A DNA stretch of 64,000 nt from Moniliella sp. 'wahieum' (lineage: Eukaryota > Basidiomycota > Moniliellomycetes > Moniliellales > Moniliellaceae), in assembly GCA_003971905.1 (NCBI GenBank), contig RSEE01000121.1, forward strand, positions 62,001 through 126,000, in the 5' to 3' direction. The notes under the pieces are model-generated. The model worked only from the letters and a program-made list of their open reading frames with translations. It ran no database searches and was not told the DNA's origin. Below are positions 12,011 through 23,871 of the stretch, piece by piece (the stretch's first letter is position 1; each line of letters starts with the position of its first letter). A program made the position numbers and the translations under genes.

Positions 12011-13930
12011 CCTGGCAACCGGAGCGTACGTGTCAGAGTATTCCACCCTTCGACCTAGTTAAAACCGCGGACTACAAGTCAAGCCTTAAACCGGGTCACT
12101 TGCTCTACGCGGCGTCGCGCTTGACCTCAACGACCAGGGACTGGTCCAAGGCATCCACACGCGGTGTGCGATCGGCGCTGTGGGTCGAGTGGAGATCGAG
12201 GGAAGCAGGAGCGCCACCATCGACCATCCAAGAGAGAGGCCACAGGATCCCGTGGGCCACACTGGTCCGCTACAAATTTGAGGGAAATAGAATCGCTGGG
12301 ATGGGATGGATGTGGGCACAGGCAGGTGACCGGTGACATGGAAATGTGAACTGGGAACTCTTAACCCTGACATCACATGTGACTTGTGTGACCAAGCGAC
12401 CATGAGTAACTCTAGCAACGCGTGACGCATAGTAGGAGGGTCTGGGGGGGAGCGAGGATCGGTGCACGAGAGAGGAAGCGACCGCGGTGCTAAAGAATTG
12501 GGTCGATGAGGGAGGACGCGAGGACGCGAGTTAAGAGTAGGGGTAGCTTGCTGCCGTCTGCGACCGGCTCCCGTTTGTTATTTCTCAGACTGAGTACTGA
12601 GTTGGAGTATTACTGAGACTGAGGACTGAGGCTCGGCCGCAGAGGCTGGCGGAGAGAAAGGGTGGGGGGAATCTAGGAGGATCTAGGTTTTAGTAGTGCT
12701 GCATCCTCGTGCATCAGACACTAGTATGCTGGCTGCGCCCATGCAGCATCCCGACGGTCCCGATTGTCCGATCTGGGATCTGAGATGGAATATCTCAGTC
12801 TGAGATCGGAAACTACCACCCAGGTACCCACGGCAGGATGGAGAATCGATAGTGGGCGATCGATGACATGGATGGATGATGCATGACATTGATGGTCGCT
12901 GGAATCGATGTTGGATTGAGCAAGCCTTCGTTCGCCAGGAGCACAAAGGCAAGGAACTGGGGGGCCCAAGCAGTGGTCAAGCGTGCTATCCATTCCCAAC
13001 CAGCCAGGGAGGCATGAAGCTTGAAGCCTTGGTAATGCATAATGGCAAATCCAAATGCGCTTGATGTGGTATTCGATGGAAGGGTGACAGTGTCAGATCC
13101 AACAGATGGGTTTGGTGTGTGAGGGTGGCGGTGTTCGAGGGGTGCTGGACGCCACCGGGCGCGTTCTTTGCATGTCACAGTCGCATGCGTCTCAGCACGT
13201 GCCTCAGGCTGAGGCCGCAGAACGTTACACGTTAAACGCTGTCTTCTGACTCATGCATGATCTCATGGCCCAGATCCCTGTCCCATGTTCCATCGGCCAG
13301 ACGAACCAGCCACTGGGCCGCTGGGTACTAGCTGTGCTGGGCACACTCACAGGTGCTGTCACCTGTCACATGTCACACCGAGGCCCTTTTGCCACCGCCA
13401 TCTCCATCGCACACATCCCACACATCCTACACCCCAACGCCACCCACGCCGCTCCTTGCCAGCCGTGGGGCGTCTGCGCCTCAGCGCTGCTGCGTACTGC
13501 TCTGCGAAGCCAGATCCCACATCTCCCAGTTGTTCCAGACACGGCCTCGGCCACACGGCCCGTCTACAAACCATCCCATGGCTGCGTCACCCACCCAGAC
13601 GCAGAGCGACACGGTTGCACTCCGCCTCTGCTCCCGCTCGGAACCGCGCCGGGTACGACAGTAGCCAGGGATAGCCGCATGCACTGCCCAGCTGCGAGGG
13701 TCTGCGGTGAGCGCTGAGCTAGAGAGAAGCACTGGGTACGAGTGGCCTAATGCCGTCTGTCGTTACCAGTTACCGACTACCGGGGACCGAGCACCCTGGC
13801 TGGGGTGCGTCATGCGGGTCAGGACTCAGTTCAGCCACGACGTACCCACCGTCCGCAACCCCCATCCGAGTGTCTCGCCCCTCGCCGCCCTCCGATCGAC
13901 ACGGCCCGCACACAGCCCACAGCACCTCGC
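12011..13930. other. Gene-poor interval
   Basis: 1.9 kb with no recognisable gene on either strand. It contains loose ACTGAGA-type words near 12570-12640 and 12770-12815 and the hairpin GCCTCA-GGC-TGAGGC at 13201-13215. The right part is the distal promoter of the C2H2 factor. Confidence 0.5.
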
Positions 13931-14010
13931 GCTCTCTGTCTCTCTCTGTCTCTCTCTGTCTCTCTCTGTCTCCCTCTGTCTCTCTCTGTCTCTCTCTGTC
14001 TCTCTCTGCC
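13931..14010 (+). repeat. Eight copies of a 10-bp TCTCTCTGTC unit
   Basis: Eight nearly perfect consecutive decamers 116-195 bp upstream of the C2H2 factor start, giving a long pyrimidine tract on the coding strand. It is probably 5' untranslated or core promoter DNA and likely variable in length between strains. Confidence 0.9.
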
Positions 14011-14125
14011 CCGCCACCATCCGCCCCTCCGCGCCTCTTCTCTTCTCCGCCGTAAGCAACACCGCCCCCACTCCCGCCCAGACCGACGCGGGCCGCGCAC
14101 TCCCACCCGCACCGGCGACACCACC

Positions 14126-17100
14126 ATGCGCGGCCATCCATCCGTCAGCAGCCTCTTTGCTCTCCCCGCGCCCAGCCCTGGCGCCGCCCCCACCGTCGAC
14201 GCCAAAGCCGCCCGCCCGCCGTCCCCAGCCGTGGCCATGGCCAGCACCGTCCCTCCCATCGGCCCCGCCCCGGCGCCCCGTCGCCCCGACCTCCGTCCGC
14301 TCCAGCACACCCACCCGTCCTCTGCCTCCTCCTTCTCCTCCTCCTCCGCCTCCGCCTCCTCCCGGCCATCATGGGCCATGCCCAGCTCCTCCTCCCTCTC
14401 CTCCTACAGCACCAGCGCCAGCTCCAACCCCCATCTCCTCCACGCCTCCTCCTCTTCCGTCTCCACCATCGCCACGCCGCCCCTCCGCACCGACCCCGGC
14501 CAGCTCACGCCCCGCTTCCACCCACCCGTCTCCCCTGCCCAGGCATTCACCAAACTCAAGGCCGAGACCGCCGCCCGCCGAGCCGAGGCCAACGCTCCCG
14601 CCACCAAGCGTCTCCGCTACACGCCCGCCGGCCCTGCCTTCACTCCCTCTGCGGGGCAGCCCCCGCTCACTCCCGTCCCCGCCGCCGTGATGGGCGTTGG
14701 TCCTGGGCCGACGACTCCGCTGCCGCCGAGCTATGTCTCCACGACCGAGGCAGCTGGTGGGGCAGAGGAAGCTCCGCTTTCCACGCCCACACCGGGACTT
14801 GCTGGCTGGCCGGCATCCGGTCCGACGACCCATCATACAAGCGCCAGCTCCAGCGCCCCGATGGATTACTTTAGCTTTCCTGGCGGCACCCAGCCAACCC
14901 GGTGGGCCCACCGAGGCGCCGGCGCATCCGCCTTCCTCGCCCCCGTCGGACCCGCCTCGGCGCCCGCTGCGCCCGCGGTGCCGCCCACCGTCCATCCCAC
15001 CGGCCCCAGCCCCAGTCCTGCATCCGTCCACACCACCTACTCCGACGCTGCATCCGATGCGCCGAACGGACTCGCCTTTCCTCGTCCTACCCCCCACCCA
15101 CGCAGTCACACCGACCCGCACCTTCCCGCCCACCCGACCCCCTTGCCCCGCGCCTTTGCCCACCCCGTACCCCCATCCTCAGGCCAAGGCCAGGGCCAGG
15201 GCGAGCCCTTGCCTCCCCCGGCGCCGAGCCAGGCCGCCGCGCAGTACCGCCCTTCGGTGCTGTACGACGCCCAGGGCACCTCGGCCATGTTCTCTGTGGC
15301 TGGGGGCAGCAGTACCACTGCCCCCTATGCCGATCCGCCGCCCCCTGCTCCCTATGCCGATCCACTGCCCCCTGCCCCGCTGGGCAAGCCAGCAGCGTCG
15401 TACCATGTTGGCGAGCCGAGCTGCATCGGGTACGCTTCTTCCGCCCCCTCGGCCGTCTCGCCCGCCCAGACAACCCAGCCGAGCCCCATGTCGGATCCCC
15501 GCCCGCACCCACACCCACTCCCTCACCCGCACCAGCACCCACACTCGGTTCCCCCTACGTCTGCTGTGCCTCCCTCGTCCCTCCGCCCGCCCTCGGACCC
15601 CCCGCCGCCCTGGCCCACGATCCGCCCGCGCCGCTCTACCCCGCCGAATCCTGGCGATGGGAGCCCGAGGCCCCAGCGCACCACTCTTTTCCGCCCTCTC
15701 CGTCGTGGCAGGCCCAGCCGGTGGCGTCGGTCACTGGCCATGGGGGCCATGGAGGGCACGGGAATGGGAATGGGTACACTCTGGCGGATACCACGGCGGA
15801 TGCCCCCGCCCCTACCCCCGCCCCCGCTTGGGCTAGCGGTCCACTTCAGTCGACGCAACTTGACCCTGCATCTTCCGAAGCGTACATGGAGTCCCGCGCG
15901 TACCGCCCCCCTGCGCCAGCGACGCTCGCCTCCCCGTTCGCCACCTACGCAGTCCCCCCTGCACACCCAGGTACGCAGGCAGCTTCCTCTCGTGCTAACT
16001 GGGCGCCAACCTCTTGTGTGCAGTCTTGGTTGGGCTCCCCAAGGCCCACCTAGCCTGCCTTCAATGTTCGTGCGGATCCATACTGACCTGCTTCTCTGCC
16101 TCTTTTGCTTGGGAATTGGAATTCTGCATGGCGTAGCTTCCGTCCCAGGTCCCAGTCCGAACGGTTACTCTGCCTTGCCTGCATCGCATGCGCATGCGCA
16201 TCCACCTCCGCCGCCGCCTCCACAGAACCGGCCCAAGATGGCCCCTGTGTTGGTCAAGGGAACGAAACGGTACCCGTGTGGCTGGCCCGGGTGCAGTTTG
16301 ACGTTCAGCACGACGGGCCATGCTGGACGTCACTGGCGCACCACGCACGGGGCCTTAAGACGGTTTCGATGTCTGTTTCATCCCTGTGGGTCGCGGTTCA
16401 CGAGACAAGACAATGCCTTGGCGCATTACCGCGAAAAGCACGTCGAAGCAGCGCGACAACGAATGGAGGAGATGATTGCGCTGCGTGCGCGCTCGGGCTC
16501 TTTAGCTTCCTCTGCCGATGGGGACCCGCTCGATGGCACCGGCACCGTGTCCCTCGCCTTGGCCCCGGCGTTGCGCCAGGCAACCCACGACTTTCGCCAA
16601 GCGTTCCTCCATCTTAATCGGAAAACGGCAATTGGGATCTTGGATGAAAACATGTTACGCCGCCAGGGCGTGGAGCAGGTGATCCGCACACTGGGTCAAC
16701 CGTACCACCGTCCTCCTCCGATCCCCATAGACGGTCTCCCACCTCCCGGGACGCTAATGGACGAAGAGCAAGACGAACCTGTGACCGCACCTCGCTCCCC
16801 GCACTCTGATCCGGCTGGCAAGTCGACCGCTCCTCATTGGACCGGTCCCTTGGTCCCCGACACTCGGGCGCCACTTACCACCCACCTCGCCTTACCGGAC
16901 CATGCGACGCGGTACCCGGCCGAGCCAAGTCTGGACCAAGACCAAAACCAAGACCTGGACCAGGACCGAGTCTGGTCCAACGCCCATCCCATCCCGCCTA
17001 TCCCGCCCTTACGCCGACGGAAGAACGAGCGGCCGTTGTGCCCCCCGCCTTGGGCCCGCTTGGAACCTCCCCTGAGCCAAGGGGGGAGACTGGTACCGCA

Positions 17101-17277
17101 ACCTTCAACCGCCCGTGGCAGGGACCGACCGTCGTCGTCCGCGCCGCTACGTCTTGCTCTCCTCTGTACTCGGTACTCAGTACTCGGTACTCAATACTCG
17201 GTACTCAGTGGCGCATGTGGACCGGGAGTGGTGGTGGGTACGGTTTGGATGGTTGGCCGCTGCTTAGTAGGCGTTAA
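14126..17277 (+). CDS. C2H2 zinc-finger transcription factor with long Pro/Ser-rich N-terminus
   Basis: Putative nuclear DNA-binding regulator. The ATG at 14126 has an ACCACC context and opens about 600 low-complexity residues rich in Ser, Pro, Ala and His. Near 15600-15650 the reading frame shifts, then a probable intron begins at 15973 (GTACGC donor, GTGCTAACT branch site, acceptor near 16149 or 16022). Next come two tandem C2H2 fingers at about 16270-16440: YPCGWPGC...HAGRHWRTTH and FRCLFHPCGSRFTRQDNALAHYREKH. The second resembles the fungal F-R-x-DN-x3-H finger. A helical segment (ALRQATHDFRQAFLHLNRK) follows. After about 16980 the frame reading TPTEERAAVVPP looks more coding and stops with TAA at 17275-17277; the alternative frame runs to 17422. 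No specific orthologue can be named. Confidence 0.7.
17167..17208 (+). repeat. Three copies of a 14-bp TACTCGGTACTCAG unit
   Basis: Three tandem 14-mers differing by one base, at the extreme 3' end of the C2H2 factor gene. The unit is not a multiple of three, so copy change would shift the frame. Confidence 0.85.
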
Positions 17278-17278
17278 G

Positions 17279-17291
17279 CCTGAGCCTCAGG
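17279..17291. terminator. Small hairpin just after the C2H2 factor stop
   Basis: CCTGA-GCC-TCAGG, a perfect 5-bp stem with a 3-nt loop, beginning one base after the TAA. Similar words recur at 44606-44620 and 13201-13215. A role in 3' end formation is only inferred. Confidence 0.3.
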
Positions 17292-17538
17292 TCTGCGCGG
17301 TGCGCCGCCTTGTGCGCCCTGCTTTGCGGCTGCTCTTGCAAGGGCGTGAGGGTGAGGCCCAAGGCGCAGGACTGGTTCCCAGTTGCATGCGTCCCCCCGC
17401 CTCCACTTCTTCCCTGGGTTGAACCTTGAACCGTTTCGGTACACCCCTTCAGCTCGTCTGTGCTGGTCCGGGGGAGGGCAAGGGGGGGGGGGGGCTTCGC
17501 ATGCTTTCTGCCCTGTACCACAACACGGATATCTTCTC

Positions 17539-17969
17539 ATTCGTTCGTTCGTGCGTTCGTTCGCTTGTGCATTCGTTCGCTCGCTCGCTCGTTCGTTGGT
17601 GTGCAACGTTGAGAACCGATAGAGTCTCTGTTCTGCACGTTTTGTTTCTTGTTTCTTGTTTCTTGTTTGTCTCTCGTCCCCTCTGCCTCGCTCCCTGCAC
17701 TGTACCTGGCACCTGTCCTGCTTTGCCATCCCCCCGCCTCGCGTATTTCCTATTTCCTCCTGCCGTGTGTCCTGTTTTTCGCGCGCCCCGCACATCGCCC
17801 CCCCCAACTGAACTCAACGGTTAAACGTTGAACGTATTGTCAAGAACGCTAATCTATTATCCTGTACCGTCTGGTTTCGTATCATATCATGCATTTTTCG
17901 CTTCCCATACTGCGGGTGGAGCGTGGATCTGCGCCCCTCGCCCCTCGCCCCTTGCCCCTTGCCCCTTGC
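17539..17969 (+). repeat. Cluster of simple tandem repeats downstream of the C2H2 factor
   Basis: Three separate arrays: GTTC/GCTC tetramers at 17539-17598, a TTTCTTG heptamer array at 17640-17669, and CCCCTCG/CCCCTTG heptamers at 17933-17969. A G-run of about 13 lies near 17479. No gene is seen between 17278 and 18028. Confidence 0.7.
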
Positions 17970-18028
17970 TTGCAACTCAGGGACCCCCCATCTCTAGTAT
18001 CATCTATCATCTATCATCCCTAACCACC

Positions 18029-18561
18029 ATGATCCCTATATCTGCCCAAGGCGGCAAGCGCCCGCAGGACATACATGGAACGGCCTTGTTGTGCGCCGCC
18101 ACCCAGCGTCCCCAGTGCCATGGTGGAGGCGACGGAGTGGGCCACAGCCTGATGGGACGTGGCAAGCGTGTTCTCCCTCCCGATCCCGATCCCGATCCCC
18201 ATCGCCTAATCCCGAACCGGAGGACGCCGATACGGTGGTCACGGTCGACCGACTAGCGCGGGAGATGGCAGTTGAAGCGCTGGCGGTAGATGAGCGCGAG
18301 GCCGGGCTCAGGTCCAAGTGCCGGCTCGGGGAGCCCAATTGGTCCAGCCGGGTGCGGGAGCTGGAGCGGGGCAGGAGCTGGAGCTGGAGCTGGAGCGGGG
18401 CAGGAGGGCTAGGCCAGCGTGGCGTGTTGCTCGGCCAACACTGCTTCGGCATGATACGCATGCAGTGGGCTGTACTATGGTTGACGAAGGAGGCGGAGAT
18501 TCCAATGGATTGTGGCCCGGGGGAAACCCACGAAGAACTATTGCAAAGATGTAGTAGGTAG
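18029..18561 (+). CDS. Possible small hypothetical protein
   Basis: An ATG in good ACCACC context opens MIPISAQGGKRPQDIHG; after one frame change near 18180 a coding-like segment follows (an RS/SP-rich stretch, then DTVVTVDRLAREMAVEALAV, WSSRVRELERG) and ends at 18561. No family recognised. The frame change sits inside a GATCCC repeat. It could be chance open sequence in GC-rich DNA. Confidence 0.25.
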
Positions 18562-19002
18562 TGAAGGAGAAACAATGCAGCAGAGGGATAATGGGGGAAA
18601 GCAAAAAGGATTGGGGGAGCCAGTGCCAAAAGAGAGGAGGCTGCTCCCGCCGCGCCAGTGGCCATCAAAAGCGAAAAAACGAACGAGATGAGCTGACCCA
18701 ACATCATTATCGGGAGAGCGCAGCGCGCATGGGAAGGAAAAGGGAAGTGTGTTAGGGGCAAACATCTCGTCAAGGCTACGTAGGGTCGGTGGCCACCTCT
18801 CTCGACTATCGGACATGGTACACGATCGCTCGACGATCATGCCTATACGTTAGGGGTTGGGCATGAGCTAGTCATCTTCTCATTTCGCGATCATCAACTT
18901 CAACTTTTTTTACAAGTCGGAGTCGATCGAGTCAGACCTGTGTGATTTGCGGCTCATGCATCAGCGCAACAGTGCATCAGTGTCCATATAAGTGTGCCCG
19001 CG

Positions 19003-19010
19003 TATAAATA
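19003..19010 (+). promoter_or_regulatory. TATA box of family copy 1
   Basis: TATAAATA 38 bp before the ATG at 19041, inside the conserved string AGTGTGCCCGCGTATAAA shared with copies 2 and 3. Confidence 0.7.
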
Positions 19011-19040
19011 TCGGCGACATCAAAAATAGCTCACCCACCT

Positions 19041-19594
19041 ATGCATTCTCTCGAGAATCTCCGTCCAACCAGCCTCGTTACTCCCACGTATATCCCCCTC
19101 CTGCCACCCCCTATGTCTACACACCGCTCAAGATGGAGATGAAGCTGCCTTGCGAAGGGTACAGCGTGCAGGACCTGGCCGCCGACTTTCCCGTTCCAAA
19201 CCGAAACATACTGGTCCACGTTCTCAATGGCCTCGGCCCCGCGGCGGAAAAGCAGTGGGAGTTTGCGATCGACAAATACGGGCATCCGATGGTCCATCCC
19301 ATTTCTTCCCAAGTACCAGACCAAGAAAGAATTGGCCTTCTCCAAGCCGAGGCTCAGCAACGCATGGGTCTGACGGAGGGATGGGCCTTTTTGGAAGTCT
19401 ACACCGACGACAACACCTGGCAGAGAGAGTTGGAGGACAACAACGACGACCCAGATCAGCCCCTGCGCACAGGGCTGCTGCCAGAGTTGATGAATCTCCT
19501 GGACCAAACATGCGATTGTTGGATCTCCCTTCCGGACTCAGAGCCCGACTCGATCAAATCAGAAGATGAGGGTGTTACATCTTCCAAACTCTGA
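19041..19594 (+). CDS. Unrecognised small acidic protein, family copy 1
   Basis: No known family recognised. By analogy with copy 3 translation should start at MHSLENLRP (19041); one T is missing near 19113 relative to copy 3, so the start and body are in different frames here. The body reads PLKMEMKLPCEGYSVQDL, DFPVPNRNILVHVLNGLGP, EKQWEFAIDKYGHPMVHP, PDQERIGLLQAEAQQRMG, EGWAFLEVYTDDNTWQREL, then an acidic stretch and LLPELMNLL. The 3' end differs from copies 2 and 3: the donor site is lost and the frame ends at TGA 19592-19594. A stretch at about 19638-19720 resembles exon 2 of copy 2. No signal peptide or membrane segment is seen. Predicted soluble, about 170 residues. Confidence 0.6.
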
Positions 19595-20252
19595 TTCCTT
19601 GATTCTCATCTTCGTCTTTTATTCTCCCCTGCCAGACAGTGCAGTGGTTCTTCCGGACCAAGTTGCCATTTGCGATTCCATTTACCCTTGAAGCATCATG
19701 GATATACCATGGGCGGACGTTATACTGGGGCCTGTGAACCATATATAGTTAAAGGGTGCTTTCCCATATTGTACCGTTGGGGTGCCCGGAACGCGGGGGG
19801 CAGAGGGGCAGGGGAGGGGTTCATGGCAGCGAGTAGTAGAGAGGGGGAGGCGAAGAGTATATGAATAGTGATGGCAATCTCCAAGTCCAACGAGGGTTTT
19901 CCTGCAGCATAAAAGGGATGGTGATTTTGGGCAAAAAGAGGGACGGGAGGGGGCCTGAGAGACAGATCAGGTGGAGCAACACCCGACTGGCCAATGACCT
20001 CGATGATCATCGCACCGCCACTTGCGGTTTTGCTCTGATTTTCATTGGGTGGCGCAAGCGCCTTCATGCAAACGCTCACAGAGGACATGGAACGATCATA
20101 CCTAATCAACAAACAATTCAGCTGAGAGCACCACTGTCATTCCCATGGCTCATCGAGATCATCAGCCCCACGTTGTGGAGGGGAAGGGTATCATTCCAGC
20201 CGGCCCTCCTCCATGATATATATGAGACCGGACACTCTATATACCGGAGGTA

Positions 20253-20710
20253 AACCAACCGTTGGGCGCTTGGGTTGGTAGACAAGTTTTGTTGGTACGT
20301 GCAAGGGACGGTATACGGATGATAGCTTGCTCAGCTGGCTCCGTATCCACACCCTCACGGGGCCACTCAGCGCCCGCTCCGCTCAGCCCGAGCGCACCCC
20401 CCTCTTCCCCTCTTACTTAGTCTCCTTACCACCGCAACGCTTTTTGCTCTGTTCCTGACCTCGGTCCCGCTCATTGATACTACCAGCCTTTTCAAGAGGG
20501 CTCTTGCCCCTGTAGAACAACTGTGTTCGCCCCGTCCGATGCGTAGCCAGTTTGAACTTCCCAGCAGTTGGACCGTCTGGAGCCATCGTGGAGGAAGGCA
20601 CACCCCTCACTTTGTGTAGATACCAAGGATGTGCCGTGACCAGATGTAGGCCCAAAACGTGCTGTGCACAAGAGAGGATACTGCGTCCGCGTTGACCAAG
20701 GGAACAAACG
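20253..20710. other. Spacer between units 1 and 2
   Basis: 460 bp with no assigned gene. The minus strand at 20707-20413 has overlapping open frames (a LLCTARFGPTSGHG segment) that look like decayed coding DNA but match nothing recognised. Confidence 0.3.
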
Positions 20711-21278
20711 AACGAGATGAGCGCTCTGAGATCTGACCCAACATACTATAGGAGCACGGCGCTGTCAGTGGAAAGGAAAAGGCGGATGCGTTGGGAGCGA
20801 AAACTTCTCGCCAAGGATACGTATAGAGTTGGTGGCCACCTGTAGTAGTAACTAGTAATACACGCTCTCTCTCGACGATCGTAACAATACGTTACGGGTT
20901 CAGTGGGAGTGAAATATGAGAAGTGACTAGTGACTAGTGACAGTAGTGACTAGTGAGATCATCTGAGAGCTTCTCAGGGTGCAAATCAAACAATGATTAC
21001 CTACTTCTCCTCAAGCACTGGAGGGGGAGGGTGCCAGTCCAGCCGGCCCTCCTATATGAGGCGGGAAGTGCACCGCGATCGGTGAAGCCAACCATGTGGC
21101 AACAGAACCTACTCCCAACGGCCACGGTGCAACACTCCTCAGGCGCCTCAGGAAGCCTCAACTTCAACTTCAAATGTTTTTGCGAGTCGATCGAGTCAGA
21201 AGACAGATCTGTGGGATGCGTGTAACTCATGCATCGGCGCATCAGCGCCATCAGCGTCGTGGTAGAAGTGTGCCCGCA

Positions 21279-21284
21279 TATAAA
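21279..21284 (+). promoter_or_regulatory. TATA box of family copy 2
   Basis: TATAAA preceded by AAGTGTGCCCGCA, 50 bp before the ATG at 21329. The proximal box is conserved although the surrounding promoter has diverged from copies 1 and 3. Confidence 0.65.
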
Positions 21285-21328
21285 CAGCGGCTGCGGCATC
21301 ATGGTGCACCGATTAATCATCCCCTAGT

Positions 21329-22024
21329 ATGAGTTCTCTCGACATTCTCCGTCCAACCACCACCGTTGTCACTCCCACCAATGTCCCCTCCTGCCGTCCC
21401 CTATCTCTACACCGCTCGAGATGGAGATGAAGCTGCCTTCTGAATGGTACAGTGTGCAGGACCTGGCCGCCGACTTTCCCGTTCCAAACCGAAACATACT
21501 GGTCCACGTTCTCAACGGCCTCGGCCCCGCGGCGGAAAAGCAGTGGGAGTTTGCGATCGACAAATACGGGCATCCGATGGTCCATCCCATTTCTTCCCAA
21601 GTACCAGACCAAGAAAGAATTGGCCTTCTCCAAGCCGAGGCTCAGCAACGCATGGGTCTGACGGAGGGATGGGCCTTTTTGGAAGTCTACACCGACGACA
21701 ACACCTGGCAGAGAGAGTTGGAGGACAACAACGACGACCCAGATCAGCCCCTGCGCACCGGGCTGCTACCAGAGTTGATGAATCTCCTAAACGAAACATG
21801 CACTTGTTGGATATGGATTCCTGAATTAGAGCCCGAAGGCTCGATCGAGTAAGTTGAGGGTGCTGCATCCAAACTCTGATTCCCTGCTTAATACTTCAAT
21901 ACTAATAATCTTTTAACCTCCCCTGTGCAGTGAGTCTTCCGAGGAAGAAGATTGGCCGATTCCATTTACCATTCAAGCATCAAGCATTGATGGGACCTGG
22001 AGTCCTGATGGTCCTCGAGGGTGA
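21329..22024 (+). CDS. Unrecognised small acidic protein, family copy 2 (two exons)
   Basis: Same family as copies 1 and 3. The ATG at 21329 reads MSSLDILRPTTTVVTPTN; one C is missing in a C-run near 21385 (copy 3 has CCCCC), so the body appears in another frame from 21421. Exon 1 ends at 21848 and an 82-bp intron runs 21849-21930 (GTAAGT donor, ATACTAAT branch site, TGTGCAG acceptor). Exon 2 adds a very acidic patch and a short tail (ESSEEEDWPIPFTIQASS) to TGA at 22022-22024. The phase-2 junction makes an Asp codon, which supports the intron. This is the best-preserved gene model of the three. No family recognised. Confidence 0.65.
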
Positions 22025-22516
22025 GGCAATCGCACTATTGGTGGTGTGGCAACTAGCAATGCCTACAGAGGACCATCAGACAGCGAGTCGCCCTCAGGGA
22101 CTAAGATGCGGGACAAGGAGAAAAACAGGAGAGGGAAAACAGCGGAACTCCTAGGCCTGAGGAGGAACTGAGAAGGGCATTGGCCAAAGCACGAGCCACC
22201 TAGCTCAACATGCATATACCACGGGCGGACTCTAACTCATGAGGACTGAGGCATGTGAACAATATCCAGTTACGCGGTGTTTTCCCCCCGCATTGTAATG
22301 GGGTGCCGGAATGGCGGGGACAGAGGGGGGCGGGAGAGGGGGTTCATCTCAGCGGGGTAGTAGAGAGGGAAAGGCGGGTGGCAACGTCCAAATCCAACGA
22401 GGGCTCTCCCACAGTACAAAATGGATGGTGGTTCATGCAGTGGGCAAAAAAGGGAGGGGAGTGGGCCGGCGAGAGACAGATGGGGTAGAGCACCACCCGA
22501 CTGATGACCTCCATGG
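22025..22516. other. Downstream block of unit 2
   Basis: Similar to 19690-19990 and 23925-24030. Contains the CCAACGAGGG and GGGCAAAAAAGGGAGG words. No convincing gene. Confidence 0.4.
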
Positions 22517-22834
22517 GAACGAGATGAGCTGACCCAACATGATGGGAGCGCAGCGCGATATGTGAAGGAAAAGGGAAGTGTGTTAGGGGCAAACATCTCG
22601 TCAAGGCTACGTAGGGTCGGTGGCCACCTCTCTCGACTATCGGACATGGTACACGATCGCTCGACGATCATGCCTATACGTTAGGGGTTGGGCATGAGCT
22701 AGTCATCTTCTCATTTCGCGATCATCAACTTCAACTTTTTTTTACAAGTCGGAGTCGATCGAGTCAGACCTGTGTGATTTGCGGCTCATGCATCAGCGCA
22801 ACAGTGCATCAGTGTCCATATAAGTGTGCCCGCG

Positions 22835-22842
22835 TATAAATA
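22835..22842 (+). promoter_or_regulatory. TATA box of family copy 3
   Basis: TATAAATA 38 bp before the ATG at 22873. About 270 bp upstream is practically identical to copy 1, apart from one extra T in a T-run. Confidence 0.7.
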
Positions 22843-22872
22843 TCGGCGACATCAAAAATAGCTCACCCACCT

Positions 22873-23397
22873 ATGCATTCTCTCGAGAATCTCCGTCCAA
22901 CCAGCCTCGTTACTCCCACGTATATCCCCCTCCTGCCACCCCCTATGTCTACTACACCGCTCAAGATGGAGTTGAAGCTGCCTTGCGAAGGGTACAGCGT
23001 GCAGGACCTGGCCGCCGACTTTCCCGTTCCAAACCGAAACATACTGGTCCACGTTCTCAATGGCCTCGGCCCCGCGGCGGAAAAGCAGTGGGAGTTTGCG
23101 ATCGACAAATACGGGCATCCGATGGTCCATCCCATTTCTTCCCAAGTACCAGACCAAGAAAGAATTGGCCTTCTCCAAGCCGAGGCTCAGCAACGCATGG
23201 GTCTGACGGAGGGATGGGCCTTTTTGGAAGTCTACACCAACGACAACACCTGGCAGAGAGAGTTGGAGGACAACAACGACGACCCAGATCAGCCCCTGCG
23301 CACAGGGCTGCTGCCAGAGTTGATGAATCTCCTAAACCAAACATGCACTTGTTGGATATGGATTCCTGAATTAGAGCCCGACGGAAGACTCGATTGA
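22873..23397 (+). CDS. Unrecognised small acidic protein, family copy 3
   Basis: Continuous 174-codon frame from MHSLENLRPTSLVTP to TGA at 23395-23397, the only copy whose N-terminus and body are in one frame. The upstream and central parts match copy 1, while the 3' part (NQTCTCWIWIPELEP) matches copy 2. Relative to copy 2 there are four extra bases just before the donor, so the frame stops right at the exon end. A GTACGT donor at 23398 and an acceptor near 23475 remain, but the acidic exon 2 of copy 2 is not found after it. Either the short form is the product or the locus was damaged by later insertion. No family recognised. Confidence 0.65.
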   Translation: MHSLENLRPTSLVTPTYIPLLPPPMSTTPLKMELKLPCEGYSVQDLAADFPVPNRNILVHVLNGLGPAAEKQWEFAIDKYGHPMVHPISSQVPDQERIGLLQAEAQQRMGLTEGWAFLEVYTNDNTWQRELEDNNDDPDQPLRTGLLPELMNLLNQTCTCWIWIPELEPDGRLD

Positions 23398-23673
23398 GTA
23401 CGTTGAGGGTGCTGCATCCAAACTCTGATTCCCTGCTTAATCTCAATCTCAATGTTGTGTGCATTCCATTGACAGAGCTTAAGGCTGGGACAGGGGGAAC
23501 GCTACGTCTAAACCGAACCGTTCATCTTGCGGGGGTGTTTGGAAGCGCCACTAAGGTCAAGGAACCAGGGGGATTGCCAGGATATCAGGACCTTCCGGCT
23601 CTCGCCATCCGGTCCCGTACCCTAGGAAGCGCGTGTGGACACGGAGGAACGTGGTTGACATACGAGCGAGGAA

Positions 23674-23871
23674 CTATTTCCACTGAGACTTAGTAGCCAA
23701 CTCCTTCCAATGCGCAAACAACTTGCCCGCCGTCTTGGTGCCATAGTATCCTCGCGTCGTCAAAACCAGGGGGAAAAACGGTTCTTGAGTGCGTCCCTGG
23801 TACTTGGCGTTCTTGTCGCATTCTGCTTGTTCAAGCAGCCGAATATATTGCGCTGGGAAACGCCTGTGCAC
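23674..23871 (-). pseudogene. LINE-like ORF2 C-terminal remnant, copy A
   Basis: The minus-strand frame contains RRFPAQYIRLLEQAECDKN, AKYQGR, FFPLVLTTRGYYG and KLFAHWKEL. A Lys/Tyr-rich segment followed by F-x-P-x-V-x-x-T-x-G-x-x-G resembles the tail after RNase H in many non-LTR retrotransposons. It aligns with the remnant at 34860-35207. Assignment to LINEs is inference from the motif; homology between the two remnants is seen directly. Confidence 0.45.
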